This document shows, in pieces, positions 19,570-29,959 of a DNA stretch of 64,000 bases. Position numbers and translations under genes: made by a program. Position 1 is the first letter of the stretch. Each line of letters starts with the position of its first letter. The DNA lies in the NCBI GenBank assembly GCA_917880885.1, contig OU862927.1:38529571-38593570 (forward strand), in the 5' to 3' direction. The stretch is from Limnephilus marmoratus. Its lineage: Eukaryota; Arthropoda; Insecta; Trichoptera; Limnephilidae. Below the pieces are notes generated by a model. It did no database searches, was not told the origin of the DNA, and saw nothing but the letters and a program-made list of their open reading frames with translations.

Positions 19570-20890
19570 ATTTTTTTTATTTTATTTTATTTTTTTATTT
19601 TTTTTCTACGTTTTTACAGGTTAGTTATTTACAGTGTCGCGGGCATTGAAAGTGAAGGTGAAAGATTTTGAGTTTATGGATACGACTGTCTGAAAAGGTG
19701 AGTTTTAAGTCTAGCTCTAAATTCCGCCGCGTCTGTGATCATTCTTAAGTCATGTGGCAGTCCGTTCCAGGCTTTAGGTCTTGACACTCCGAAAGCGCGC
19801 TCACCGAACTTAGTATCTGGTGTGCACTTTGGTTCCTTTAACCTTCCGATAGCTGATGACGCTGCTGACCTCAGGGTTGACTGTCGATGATTGGAAATTT
19901 CTGGAATACACAATTCCGATAAGTAAGCCGGAGCCATTCCGTTAAGGGACTTAAATACCATCCAGCAGAGCTTAAACTGGATCCTTTCAGGACATTTAAG
20001 CCAGTGTAGATTTTTGAGATGCTCTGAAATATGGGAATATTTTGATACGCCGGTGATAAGTCTTGCCGCAGCGTTGAAAACGGATTGTAATTTGTTAATT
20101 TGATATTTTGGAAGACTTGCATATATTCCGTTGCAATAATCTAAACGTGAAACCACATACGAATTGACTAGTAATTTAGTCGCCTCTGTTGGCAGGTTTC
20201 TCCTTACTGCTTTAATTTGCCTTAATTGAAAAAATCCCGTGCTTACGGTTCTGTTCACTTGGGTTTTAAGGGAAAAATCAGCGTCCAGATTGACACCCAG
20301 TAGTTTTATACAAGTCTTTGGAGTGATGTCGCTTCCTGAAATGGTTATTGGGGAGTTATCAATGTTATGCTGACGTCTGCTTGTGGCGGTCCAAAGAAAC
20401 TCAGTCTTTGACGGATTTAGTTTTAATCTATTTGAGGTCATCCAGCGGGTAATTGCCTCTAGACACTCAATTATGCGAGTTTTTAGACTGTCTACTTCCT
20501 CTGGTAAGCAGTAAAAGTAAACTTGTTGGTCATCAGCGTAGCAGTGAGATAGAAGGCCAAATGATTCGATTATTTTAGCGACATCATTTGTGAAGAGGAT
20601 GAAAAGAAGTGGGCCCAGAACAGACCCCTGGGGTACTCCAGATGAAAGGGTTGCATATTTTGATTGGGTTTTCCCTACCTTTACGGCTTGTATACGGTTA
20701 CCCAAGTACGATGTCAGCCAGCTTTTAACGCCGCCATTTAAACCAAAGGATTCTTCTAATCGTTTAATAAGAAAATCGTGGTCGATTGTATCAAAAGCGG
20801 CACTCATGTCCAAGACTGAAAGGAGTGCCAGTTTTCCCGACTCGATAGCAAGAGTTATGTCTGACAAAACACGTAGTAATCCAGAATGTT
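19570..20890 (-). mobile_element. L2/CR1-type LINE, 5'-truncated
   Basis: The reverse transcriptase ORF is followed by about 100 bp of 3' UTR and a tail of A and AATAAA-like repeats (complement of 19570-19610). G+C is higher than in the flanking DNA. The endonuclease half is missing. Confidence 0.8.
19674..20867 (-). CDS. LINE reverse transcriptase fragment, 397 aa, L2/CR1-like
   Basis: The open frame starts inside the reverse transcriptase domain: LSVLDMSAAFDTIDHDFLI (motif with the first catalytic Asp), GVPQGSVLGPLLFILFTNDV, then HCYADDQQVYF with the catalytic YADD. The C-terminal region contains RLDYCNGIYASLP, LQSVFNAAARLITG, KLCWMVFKSLNGMAPAYLSE and KAWNGLPHDLR, all hallmarks of L2/CR1-group LINEs. 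No stop interrupts the 397 codons. The upstream endonuclease is lost and the frame has no genuine start, so it is a 5'-truncated insertion rather than a working gene. Confidence 0.87.
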   Translation of the reverse strand: MSDITLAIESGKLALLSVLDMSAAFDTIDHDFLIKRLEESFGLNGGVKSWLTSYLGNRIQAVKVGKTQSKYATLSSGVPQGSVLGPLLFILFTNDVAKIIESFGLLSHCYADDQQVYFYCLPEEVDSLKTRIIECLEAITRWMTSNRLKLNPSKTEFLWTATSRRQHNIDNSPITISGSDITPKTCIKLLGVNLDADFSLKTQVNRTVSTGFFQLRQIKAVRRNLPTEATKLLVNSYVVSRLDYCNGIYASLPKYQINKLQSVFNAAARLITGVSKYSHISEHLKNLHWLKCPERIQFKLCWMVFKSLNGMAPAYLSELCIPEISNHRQSTLRSAASSAIGRLKEPKCTPDTKFGERAFGVSRPKAWNGLPHDLRMITDAAEFRARLKTHLFRQSYP

Positions 20891-21101
20891 CGATACACTT
20901 GTATTATATATGTAATAGCCCTATGTACGGGCGTTTAAATAATAAATAAAAAAATAATTGATCACAGCTCAACAAAAAATGTTTTTTTTTGTTGCCCTGG
21001 ATATCACTGCGGTTTCTTATATTTTCCAGTACCCAGTTTACGGATATATTCATGAAAGTACTGAAATGGCTCTAATTTTATTGATTTTGGCGTATCTTAT
21101 A

Positions 21102-21451
21102 TCATCATTACATAGTATAAAGTAAAGCGCTCCCGTTGTATGTACGGTTAGATCTTTTAAACTACGCAACGGATTTTCATGCAGCTTTCACCAATAGATA
21201 GAGTGATTCATGAGGAAGGTTTTGAGACATATAATTGGTCAAGGATTTGTGTAAATTGGTTGAAATATATAATATATGTGGCAGCGGCAGCGGGCTGCGG
21301 GCGATAGACAGCGGGCTGGCAAGAGGGCAATCTGGATTTGATATGTATTCAAATTAACAAATGGCGTTAGTTTTAAAGTTTGGGTAATTGCGTTGTCAGT
21401 AGATGGCGTTGTGTTTCGTTAGTCACAGCAACGTGTCGTTGGGTCTGCTAG
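21102..21451 (+). mobile_element. non-autonomous Helitron, copy 1
   Basis: Begins near TCATCATTACATAGTATAAA, contains AACTACGCAACGGATTTTCA, and ends GTCTGCTAG followed by T. The CTAG end, the hairpin region just before it and the absence of a target duplication fit Helitrons. Related copies lie at 28264-28549 and 30131-31154. Confidence 0.8.
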
Positions 21452-21537
21452 TTAAAAATAATAAGCAGTGTAAGTTAAATATAAAATGATTCAGAACCAC
21501 TTTCATATCAAGGGCAACAAAACCATTGTTGACCAGT

Positions 21538-21632
21538 GAATTGGTAACTTTGGAAGTATTTATCATAAATTGATTAAATTTTACTAGTATCTAATGGATA
21601 ATTGGTAACTTTGGAAGTATTTATCATAAATA
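21538..21632. repeat. 61-bp satellite, left part (about 1.5 units)
   Basis: The unit starts ATTGGTAACTTTGGAAGTAT and continues with ATCATAAATTGATT and TTTTACTAGTATCTAATGG. The array is interrupted at 21632 and resumes at 23314. Confidence 0.9.
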
Positions 21633-23313
21633 GAGAACTCCAGTCCAATTTTTTTATTTTTTTTAATGAATAAAGACCTTCAAACTTAAATAACTGCATT
21701 TTTATTTTTATTTTTATAGTTAGTTTTAATAGTTAAAATAATTGTCAAAGTTTTAATTTTTCTAGACCATCAGAAAAGCATCATATCTATGGTAAATTGT
21801 TAATATGGTGATATGGTCTTCACCCACCGATATTTTATTTACCTTCAAGTTGTCATATTGTATCAGTGATATTATGTCGAGGGAAATTTCCCTATATCTA
21901 GGGGAGAAAAATATTTTTCAGGGATAAGGGAAATCAGGACAAAATCTAGGGAAATTTCGAACTCTGGCAAAATTTTTATTACATATGACAATATTACTGG
22001 TATTGTATATGTTTGTTGGGATTCCTATGAATCTGTGTTATTTTGTGCAATTATTGTGTTATTTTGTGCAATGTTATTTTTAACACTGACAACTCAAAAT
22101 GATATTAGAGAACGTACCCATACTACGTGACACGTTCGGGGGGGGGGGGGGTCTTCAAAATACCACGCTTGGTACAAATGAGCGGTGGGTTGCTTAGGTT
22201 TTTGGTCACCGTGGGGGGGGGGGGGTTAAAAAGTGCAAAAAGTTTGTCACGTAGTATGGGTACGTTCCCTATGTATCTAAAAAGATAAATGGGACCTCTG
22301 AAAAAAAATAAATTATTTATGTTTTAAGTTCCGTTTTTTCGGGGATTGCGGTTGATTTTTATTTTGCAAAGTGTTTTTTTTATTATTTGGAATTCAGTTT
22401 CTAATTCAGTGGTGAGTGTATTCGTACTTTTAAATTATTACTTCACGTAGCAAAAAGTGTTTTATTTGGAAAAGCACAGTATTATTAGTATATTTACCAA
22501 GTTCCGATATCTTTAATCATATTAATTAACATATAAAAGGATTAGTGTTACACAAAAAGGTGGCTACGTAGGTAATTGCGTAAATGTGAAATTCTAGGGA
22601 AATTTCACATCAAAATCTAGGGAAATATTTTTTTTGGGCAGTTCATCCCTGTTTTAAAATGGTGGAATCAGGTGGAATGATGGCCAATGAATACTATGAC
22701 ATTTCGGTGTGATAATTCGTTTTTTATTCAAGATTAACTGCTGTTAATATAGAAAAACATTGGTAAAATGTCCACATTTCACCGCTACTGTTATTGTATT
22801 TAATCAAAGTGCAATATAAAAACAAATCATCTCTTTCATTGCAAATACATGACATCGTATTTTGTGTCGACTTTAACCTAAAATAGGCAAAATTTATTCC
22901 AGATTGTCCGCAAATATAGCCCTTTTCGTAAATTGTTGAGGGCCTAAATTATGTTTCAACAAAGACAATAACTATTATTTATCTAAATCTCTATAAACAG
23001 TATGAAAATAAACCAAAAACACGAAATGTTGAATTGCATATTCAAATGTCAATACAGTAATACTGACAATACAATACACGCGATCACCAGGTGACAGTGG
23101 GTGAGTGTGACGCGTGACGTCACCATTCACCATTTCAGTAATGCCAACTTAACGCTGTGTTTTCAGGAGAGGTTTAAAAATGCACTTTTTAATAATTTTT
23201 TAAAAACTCTGCGTTTAATATTATGAAATAAAAGTTATATATTCAGAATCAGCGTTTATTGGTCTATATGAACATATTTTTTTAAAGCCATAATATTTTT
23301 CACTGGAGTTCCT
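21633..23313. mobile_element. TIR element inserted in the 61-bp satellite
   Basis: The left end AGAGAACTCCAGTCC mirrors the right end CACTGGAGTTCCTT. The flanks rejoin to one satellite unit with a duplication of about 2 bp (AT/TA). The 1.68 kb interior has no coherent ORF and contains direct repeats of ATCTAGGGAAATTTC near 21940 and 22600. The MITE at 22107-22269 is nested inside. The superfamily is unresolved; a 2-bp TA-type duplication would suit Tc1/mariner-like elements. Confidence 0.7.
22107..22269. mobile_element. MITE with poly-G core, copy 2 (nested)
   Basis: 163 bp, same length as the copy at 14511 but inverted. Terminal repeats GAGAACGTACCCATACTACG and complement; G-runs of 14 and 13 bp. 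It lies within the satellite-interrupting element, so it is younger than that insertion. Confidence 0.8.
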
Positions 23314-23700
23314 TATTGATTAAATTTTACTAGTATCTAATGGATAATTGGTAACTTTGGAAGTATTTATCATAAATTGATTAAATTTTACTAGTATCTA
23401 ATGGATAATTGGTAACTTTGGAAGTATTTATCATAAATTGATTAAATTTTACTAGTATCTAATGGATAATTGGTAACTTTGGAAGTATTTATCATAAATT
23501 GATTAAATTTTGCTAGTATCTAATGAATAATTGGTAACTTTGGAAGTATTTATCATAAATTGATTAAATTTTACTAGTATCTAATAGATAATTGGTAACT
23601 TTGGAAGTATTTATCGTAAATTGATTTAATTTTACTAATATCTAATAGATAATTGGTATATATGGAAGTATTTATGATAAATTGATTAAATTTTACTACC
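23314..23700. repeat. 61-bp satellite, right part (about 6 units)
   Basis: Six tandem units of ATTGGTAACTTTGGAAGTAT... The first four or so are nearly identical and the units become more divergent toward the right (AATAGATAATTGGTATATAT in the last). The decay suggests the younger end is on the left. Confidence 0.9.
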
Positions 23701-23993
23701 AAAAAAATAACTGCCTTGCAAAAAGATAGATTAATCCCAAATTGACTGTAAATAAAATAACACCCTTTATAGAAAAATTCATTTTCTGTACATCGTGGCA
23801 GTTATAAATTTAAAATTATCAAACTTTACAACAGTCGTAAACTTGAGTTAGGAATAACTAATTTAGCGATGACAATATTCGTGTGGGAAATGCTTAATTA
23901 CTTCTGGAACAAATTTCAATGGAAGTTTGAAGGTGTTGCTATAAATTATTTTGAAGTCATTAGTGAGTCACTTAATAAAGTTTTCCCTTTAGT

Positions 23994-24101
23994 TTAATCC
24001 CTCTTATCTTTTTGATTCCCAGAACTTCCCCCTTCATTTCTTTAAAATACCCTCCTCACAACACCCCTCCGGCCTACAATGTGGAGCTTATGTAAAAAAA
24101 T
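23994..24101 (+). repeat. SINE-B 3' fragment
   Basis: Has GATTCCCAGAACTTCCCCC, the CCCTCCTCACA segment and the GTGGAGCTTATGTAAAAA end. Confidence 0.65.
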
Positions 24102-24135
24102 AACGTTCACAATAATAAAAACTAAAACACCTCCT

Positions 24136-24560
24136 AGTCCTCCGTAGTCCAGTGGCTAAGACTCTTGACTCACATTCCAGAGGTCGCGGGTTCGAACCCG
24201 GCATGCGCAAATAAATTTTATTTGATTAATTTGTGTTATTTCACCATTAATTCATTTAAAATAATATAAAGTATATTTGCGGCATGTTCCAGAGTGGAAG
24301 ATACTATTAGTATCGCCCTGGTGTAAGACCACCATTCAGAATTGAAACGTTGCTTGAAAATGGCTTTAGCCGTGTTTAGTGACCAGATCTGAATAGCCAG
24401 GTACTTCCCAACCTTCCTCTTCCCCACCTCCTTCCCCTCCCCACTACCTTCAGCCTCACAACATACCCCAATTGGGGATGCCATAGTCTCACTGGCTCCA
24501 GACGGGAGCAGTTGAGATTCTTGTGCGGTATTCACTGTAAAAAAAAAAAAAAAAAAAAAA
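24136..24560 (+). repeat. SINE-A, full-length copy
   Basis: The best full copy in the window. The tRNA-like head (GTCCAGTGGCTAAGACTC for box A, GGGTTCGAACCC for box B) is followed by AAATAAATTTTATTTG, the body GGAAGATACT...TATCGCCCTGGTGTAAGACC, a C/T-rich stretch, ACTGGCTCCAGACGGGAGCA and a 20-base A tail. Transcription would be by RNA polymerase III from the internal promoter. The head does not fold as a normal tRNA, so it is not called a tRNA gene. Confidence 0.88.
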
Positions 24561-24653
24561 CCTACCAGCCAAAAAAACTAAGAACCTAATAATAAAGTTG
24601 TTAAATTTGATTTACTTTAAAATGAAAAATAAATGCAACGAAGTTAGTGGGAG

Positions 24654-24921
24654 ATACGTTTTAAGATTTTCACGGCCAAAAGTATTTTTGTTGTTTGTTT
24701 CTAGGGTGTTATGCCGTGTTGCGCTACCTCCTTCTTTAGCCAACGTTTCGGACATCGTTGCAGTGTCCATCATCAGGGCAGATCCGGTAGATGTGGTAGA
24801 TCTCACATCTACCGGATCTGCCGGATCTGCCCTGATGATGGACAATGCAACGATGTCCGAAACGTTGGCTAAAGAAAGAGGTAGCGCAATACGGCATAAC
24901 ACCCCAAAAACAAATAACTAA
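24654..24921. mobile_element. inverted-repeat element with two hammerhead-like cores
   Basis: 268 bp flanked by a perfect 13-bp direct repeat AAGTTAGTGGGAG (24641-24653 and 24922-24934). Arms of about 100 bp are nearly perfect inverted copies around a centre near 24800. Each arm carries, pointing outward, CTGATGA + GGACA-loop-TGTCC + GAAAC: plus strand 24832-24863, minus strand 24776-24744. That is the conserved layout of a hammerhead core around stem II. There is no coding capacity. Resemblance to the Penelope-like pairs at 55-61 kb is in architecture rather than sequence. Confidence 0.75.
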
Positions 24922-25227
24922 AAGTTAGTGGGAGTTTTTCAAATATTGTCAGGTTATTCGTAAATCGGGGGAGTTGCCTATTGGCTTTTCTAATATTCCC
25001 ATGGCGACGCCGACGGCCCAAAAAAATACATAATATTCTCGTTCACGATAATGACGTTACATACTATATTAGACGAGGGGTAGAAATCTCAAAGTGGGAA
25101 GACAAGAACAAGACAATTGCACCGTTCTCGATATCTAGTACTTTAGTACTAAACTGCTCCGGGTCGAGTAAGGTTGCGTCTTACCAGCACTTACCAGTAA
25201 GTAAATTGCATTTTAAAAAGTGCCAAA

Positions 25228-25304
25228 ATGCCCTCCTGTGTAATGATAAAATGTTTCAATTACACGGCAAATAATAGTAAAGGCGAATGAATAACATTTC
25301 ATTT
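25228..25304 (+). pseudogene. THAP-domain-like first exon remnant
   Basis: ATG at 25228 opens MPSCVMIKCFNYTANNSKGE, then a TGA at 25288, then ITFHF in the same frame and a GTAAGTAT donor at 25305. THAP zinc fingers start MPxxC...C and continue to a (I/V)xFHxFP block, so layout and spacing agree. The stop codon means this is broken, or that an exon border lies before it. THAP domains occur in host regulators and in P-element-like transposases. Confidence 0.4.
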
Positions 25305-25309
25305 GTAAG

Positions 25310-26400
25310 TATACGCAAATTACTTAATATTATCGATTATTATAAATATTACAATTAATTTTCATTCTTTCCGCTCGCGGTTTTACACGTCATTAGAGAA
25401 AATTCAAGTCCTACTAAAGTAAAGGGTCTGGACGCGCAACAGCCAAATTTCTGTTGCTAAGTAAACTTCACTGTTTTAAAGTAGACTAATCAGCCTAAAC
25501 ACTCGTTTATTTGTTTGCTTGCGGTAAAACAACACATAATTCAGTAGTTCCAACAAGTATTTATGACGATTGCCACCATTTGAAAACTGTCGTTGCCCTA
25601 TTGTATTTATTGTATAGCTCGACATATCAAACTCCGACAGACAGCCGGACCTTTTATTCTAGTGGGCCTCAAGAAAAGGAGACAGCGAACGTTCCATCAA
25701 AAAGTGACAAGCAATACGCCGCCCGCTCATATATTCATGTCATTCATACACACTTTATTTGATTGTCTATCTTTATCACACAGGAATGAGCTTTTGAATT
25801 AAGAAATTATACTGAAAATCGCTGAAAACAAAAGAGTGTTCCTTACTTTCGTCATTATATTGTGAGTATATGAGACTACGGCGAGTCTATTTATTTATAT
25901 GATGTCATTGGTTCGCACACACTAAATAATAGTGAGGCACACGATGTATGTAAGTAGTATCTCTGCTTCTCCCAAAGGAGAAATGCAATAATTATCATAT
26001 ACCCCTTCACTCGTATTAAATAAATGAGGTGTCGCGTGCCATTGCCGTCGCCGTGCAGTTCAAAAACTGATTTTCTAATTTTATCAGAGTCGTTATTGTA
26101 GAGCAGGTAAATCGTTTGGTGATCGGTAGTAAATAGCAGGTAGCAGGTAAATCGTTAATCTTAGGTGGGTCACTATCCCGGAGGGGGGGGGGGCAATCAT
26201 TATTTGTTGAAATGCTTACTTTGCACTCCCCCTACACTAATAATCAGGTCAGTTGCACTAGATCTTACGAAAAATGTGCGGAAAAAATATATTATACTGG
26301 TTGGAGTTGCTTACTTCACAAGCAATAAATCAAAAACTCCATCGAGAATCCTAGGTCTAATAACAAGAAAGGTCTAAAAATCTTCATTTACTGCAGAACG
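25310..26400. other. no recognised gene
   Basis: AT-rich DNA with a G-run at 26184-26193 and short duplications such as AGCAGGTAAATCGT near 26100-26157. No coding frame has family motifs. Confidence 0.4.
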
Positions 26401-26414
26401 GTTCCATGACAGTT

Positions 26415-26526
26415 GCAATGACATGCGGTATGCGGTGCGGCATGCGGTGCAATGACATGCGGTATGCGGTGCGGCATGCGGTGCAATGACATGCGGTATG
26501 CGGTGCGGCATGCGGTGCAATGACAT
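26415..26526. repeat. 34-bp tandem repeat, 3.3 copies, ATGCGGT-based
   Basis: Perfect units at 26415-26448, 26449-26482 and 26483-26516, plus 10 bp of a fourth. Each unit is GCAATGACAT followed by variants of GCGGTATGCGGT. The complement (ACCGCATACCGC) is the building block of the array in the BEL leader at 47.9-48.1 kb. Confidence 0.9.
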
Positions 26527-26534
26527 TCAAATAA

Positions 26535-26660
26535 CAAAAAAATTCCCTTCATTTCCTTTCCCATGCGTCTTCGTTCCCCTTCCGTGTTCCGCTTCCACCT
26601 TCCCCGCCTTCCCCTTCCGCGAATCCCACCTCCGTTTCCCTCCCCTCCTTCCTTCCCTCC
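26535..26660 (+). repeat. pyrimidine-rich tract
   Basis: Nearly pure C/T (CCCTTCATTTCCTTTCCC, CCCTCCTTCCTTCCCTCCC). It is followed by AAAGTTTCATCGCAATCGG and AACAAACAAACAAATA, the kind of terminal segment seen at the ends of dispersed insect repeats. Confidence 0.5.
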
Positions 26661-27070
26661 CTGTCGCTAAAATATATGAAATTCACACTTTTTCATTTAT
26701 AATAACGCCAGAACTTACCATTATATAAAGAAACCTTCGCGGGCTTCAGACAACAAATCATTAAAGTTTCATCGCAATCGGATGAACAGTACGGTAGCGC
26801 ATAAAATACGAACAAACAAACAAATATAGATTTTTGTATTAGAAGATTTGCAGTCGGTTTAGGGAAAATACGGTATCCCTAATTACACAAAATATAACCA
26901 AGTGACCCGAAGGGATGTGCAGAGAGGATGTTCCACCGAATAACAAAAGTAAAAATCAAATTTTATTTCAAATGCTTCAAGGAAAAATCTATTTACCTAT
27001 GCATACACTGTGTATACCAGCGTATACAAATATAAGAAAACGACACTGTATACATATAAATTCGTTAATA

Positions 27071-28215
27071 TTTTATTTATTTATTTATTTATTAATTTTC
27101 AACGCCCTGATGGGCTTTTACATGACAAGTTTATAATACAGAGACAGTTTTTAAATAAAAAAGATAAACTATAAGAATATAACTAGTAAACATCATATGA
27201 AAGGTAAGTATACAGATAAATTTAAGGAAAGATAGTGCATTACAATAAAAGAGAAAGTTTCTAAATTATAAATGGCATAGAAATAAACTTGTAGGTATGT
27301 TAGTAATTACAAAATTTACAGGTGACTAATTAAATGGGATGAAAAATACATGACAAAATGCAAGATAAAAAGAAAACGGTAATAGGTTTTTACATTGTAG
27401 ATTTATAAAAATACACAAATACATGCAATAGTTCCTATGTGATGCTCCTTAGATATCAAAATATTCTACATAAAAATATTGTTCAGATATTTCTTGAATA
27501 AAGGTAAACTTGTATTAAATACATCGATATTTGAGGTGAATTTGTTCCCTAGTGTGTGTAATCGTGAAATTGGTGCATGTGTGTGGTAGTTGGTTACAGA
27601 ATTATTGTTGCAGAATAATATGTTTTGCCTTGTTTCTCGAGTAGGTACTTTGAAATCAATGAGATGCAGGAGTTCGCAACAATCTAATTCGGAGTGAATA
27701 ATTTTAAACAAAAAAGTTAGATCGTTTATTTTTCTTCTGTTTTCTTGGGAATGCAATTTAAGTGTATTTAGTAAAGATGTGTAGTTAATGTGTTGAATAG
27801 GTATGTGTAACTTGAAATTAATAAATCTTAAAAATTTGTGCTGCACTCTTTCGATATTTGTTATATGAATTTGATAATATGGGGACCAAACTATGGAATT
27901 ATATTCCAACAAGCTGCGTACGAGTGACAAATATACGATTTTTATAACTTCCAGCGAATCGAAGTCTTTAATTGTTCTGATTATAAATCCCAGTGTTTTC
28001 ATGCCTTTATTAGTTATTTGTTGAATGTGATTTATAAAATTTAATTGCGAATCAAACACAACTCCAAGATCCCTAATTTCTTTGACTTTTTCTAAGATTT
28101 TATTATCTATTGTGTATTTGAAAGATAGTGGGGTCTTTGTTCGACAAAATGTTAGTGTCTTACATTTATCGATATTGAGGAATAAGTTGTTTGCGATATA
28201 TATGTCAACTTAGTA
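27071..28215 (-). pseudogene. LINE family C fragment with (TTTA)n tail
   Basis: The minus-strand frame begins LFLNIDKCKTLTFCRTKTP and continues for more than 200 codons: GVVFDSQLNFINHI, LVRSLLEYNSIVWSPYY, IERVQHKFLRFINFKL, VPTRETRQN. This is the segment after the catalytic reverse transcriptase motif to the C terminus of ORF2. It is followed by about 390 bp of 3' UTR and a TTTATTTATTTA tail at 27076-27097. The catalytic domain is absent, so this is a 5'-truncated insertion. It is the best-preserved member of the family in the window. Confidence 0.8.
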
Positions 28216-28263
28216 TTAAGAGTATTTTTGAAATCGATTTTACTTTTGAAATTTATTAGTAAG

Positions 28264-28549
28264 CTAGCAGACCGGCCACACGTTGCTGTGGCTAACGAAA
28301 CACAACGCCATTACCCAACCTTTATAAAATCAACACCACCCGCTTGCCAGCTGCCCGCTGCCTCAATTGAATATTTGAATTTCTCGGCCTTTCTCTATTA
28401 TAATAAGCATATATTATACACATAAACCTTCCTCTTGAATCATTCTATCTATTGGTGAAAACCGCATGAAAATCCATTGCGTAGTTTAAAAGATTTATGC
28501 GCACATACATTTTGAGCGACTTCATTTTATACTATGTAATGATAATGAT
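28264..28549 (-). mobile_element. non-autonomous Helitron, copy 2
   Basis: Inverted relative to copy 1. Its 3' end reads (minus strand) GCCACA GCAACG TGTGGC, a perfect 6-bp hairpin, followed by CGGTCTGCTAG. This is the textbook Helitron terminus. Confidence 0.85.
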
Positions 28550-28559
28550 GATTATGCGC

Positions 28560-29215
28560 AAAAAATAAAATTTTACAGTATGTCGTTTCGGGGGGGCAAA
28601 TGTCGCCTGATCAACTGTCTGTGGTCAGCCTGCAGGTCTACCTTCATGGACTGCAGGTTAGGCAAGGATGCCTGTTATAGAGTTTACATATATTGAGAAG
28701 TAATACGCGATTCGCTGTTTACATTTCGCCGTACTATAAAAATCAAGAATTAGGTAAAGGTCGATGCTTTTTAAAAGATTCAGTGTACCACAATAAGCCA
28801 TTCTTCGCATCTCACAGTTCACATACAATATTATGGTTCAAAATTTAATAATAAACGACCTCCGATGTGTTTTGACTGTTGAAACTGTTTTTTTTTTTAA
28901 TAATTAAAATATCATTAGCGGTATCAAAAATCATCGTTTGTATACAATTACAAAAAAACATGTATTCATTCAACAGTTATATCTTCTCAGACTAAAGGTC
29001 ATCTCTTCATTGTTATAATAAACCTTGATCGCAATATCTGATGGATGTTTTGGTCAAAATATTACATGAAATTACTATGCAAAATATTTTTAATCTACAA
29101 AATCATCTCATCATAGAAAACCAATATGAGTACTGGACATTAAAATTAAATTTAAATTTAGCGATCACCTTCTAATCATTGAAAGTAATCAAGCTCACTA
29201 ATGCGTTGTGTGAGG
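28560..29215. other. no recognised gene
   Basis: AT-rich, with G-run GGGGGGG near 28592. No family motif seen. Confidence 0.35.
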
Positions 29216-29392
29216 CGGGTATGGGCACCTCCACCTTGGGAACTATTTATCGGATAACCAATACTGCTGCCATAGGTCACCCCAAGTGGTTCGCTACATT
29301 TGACGAGTTAACAGCACACAGCATCCCCAAAGATGACATAGGCTTCGAGGGAAACTATTTTCCTCACGGCCTCTCATGTGGAACTAATTAAA
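29216..29392 (+). repeat. SINE-B, internally deleted
   Basis: Has the 5' part GGGTATGGGCACC through GGTCACCCCAAGTGGTTC, then jumps to ACAGCATCCCCAAAGATGAC and the end. The middle (the GTCTAGGTCTTGG region) is missing. Confidence 0.75.
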
Positions 29393-29641
29393 TTAGTTTT
29401 GGTTAAAAAGTTAGGTTTGTATTCCAATTATTGCGTCAGTAATTGCTTGCGTTTGACATTTCGTAATGTCAATTCATAGAAAATATTTTCAGAATTGCCA
29501 GCGTATATCGATTACATTTTTGAAGTGAAACTTCTTTAGCGCCATTAGTGACTTGAAATTCGGGTGAAACGGAAATGCGTCACAACTCAGTTCTACACAA
29601 ATTCTCGGTTCTAATATAATGCTGTAAATTCACACCTTAGC

Positions 29642-29765
29642 GTGTGCCTTCCATAGCGTAGTGGTAAAGGTGCCTGACAAATCTCAGCGGTCAGAGAAAC
29701 AGACATTAAGCGAACGGGGGTTCGAATCCTACGAAATCCAAAAAAAAACAATTTTTATTTTGTGA
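29642..29765 (+). repeat. tRNA-headed short element
   Basis: Box A-like TAGCGTAGTGGTAAAGG and box B GGTTCGAATCC are about 60 bp apart, further than in a tRNA, followed by an A-run and TTTTTATTTTGTG. Probably a SINE of a different family from SINE-A. Confidence 0.5.
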
Positions 29766-29959
29766 AATCAATGTCCAATCTTCAGATTTTCTAGTGTCAC
29801 TTTTACAGCATGTGAATTACACACTCTGATTGTTAATTTCCTGTCATCAATGCGGCTGTCAGCGGTAAAAGCGTGCTAGGGGTATTGATATAAAATCTTC
29901 GGAAGTTACGCATATCGATCCGATATTGTAAAGTTATCCTGTAATACTGTATATAAATA

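Noticed and set aside
23314..23700. CRISPR array
   Set aside because: The 61-bp units are contiguous tandem repeats without unique spacers, in eukaryotic DNA.
24136..24205. Functional tRNA gene
   Set aside because: Box A and B are present, but the acceptor arms do not pair and the segment is the head of a 400-bp repeat seen many times (SINE-A). The same applies to 33059, 40318, 46416 and 56575.
24598..24921. Two overlapping, opposite frames of about 100 codons with similar peptides
   Set aside because: They are mirror readings of the palindrome at 24654-24921 and not proteins.
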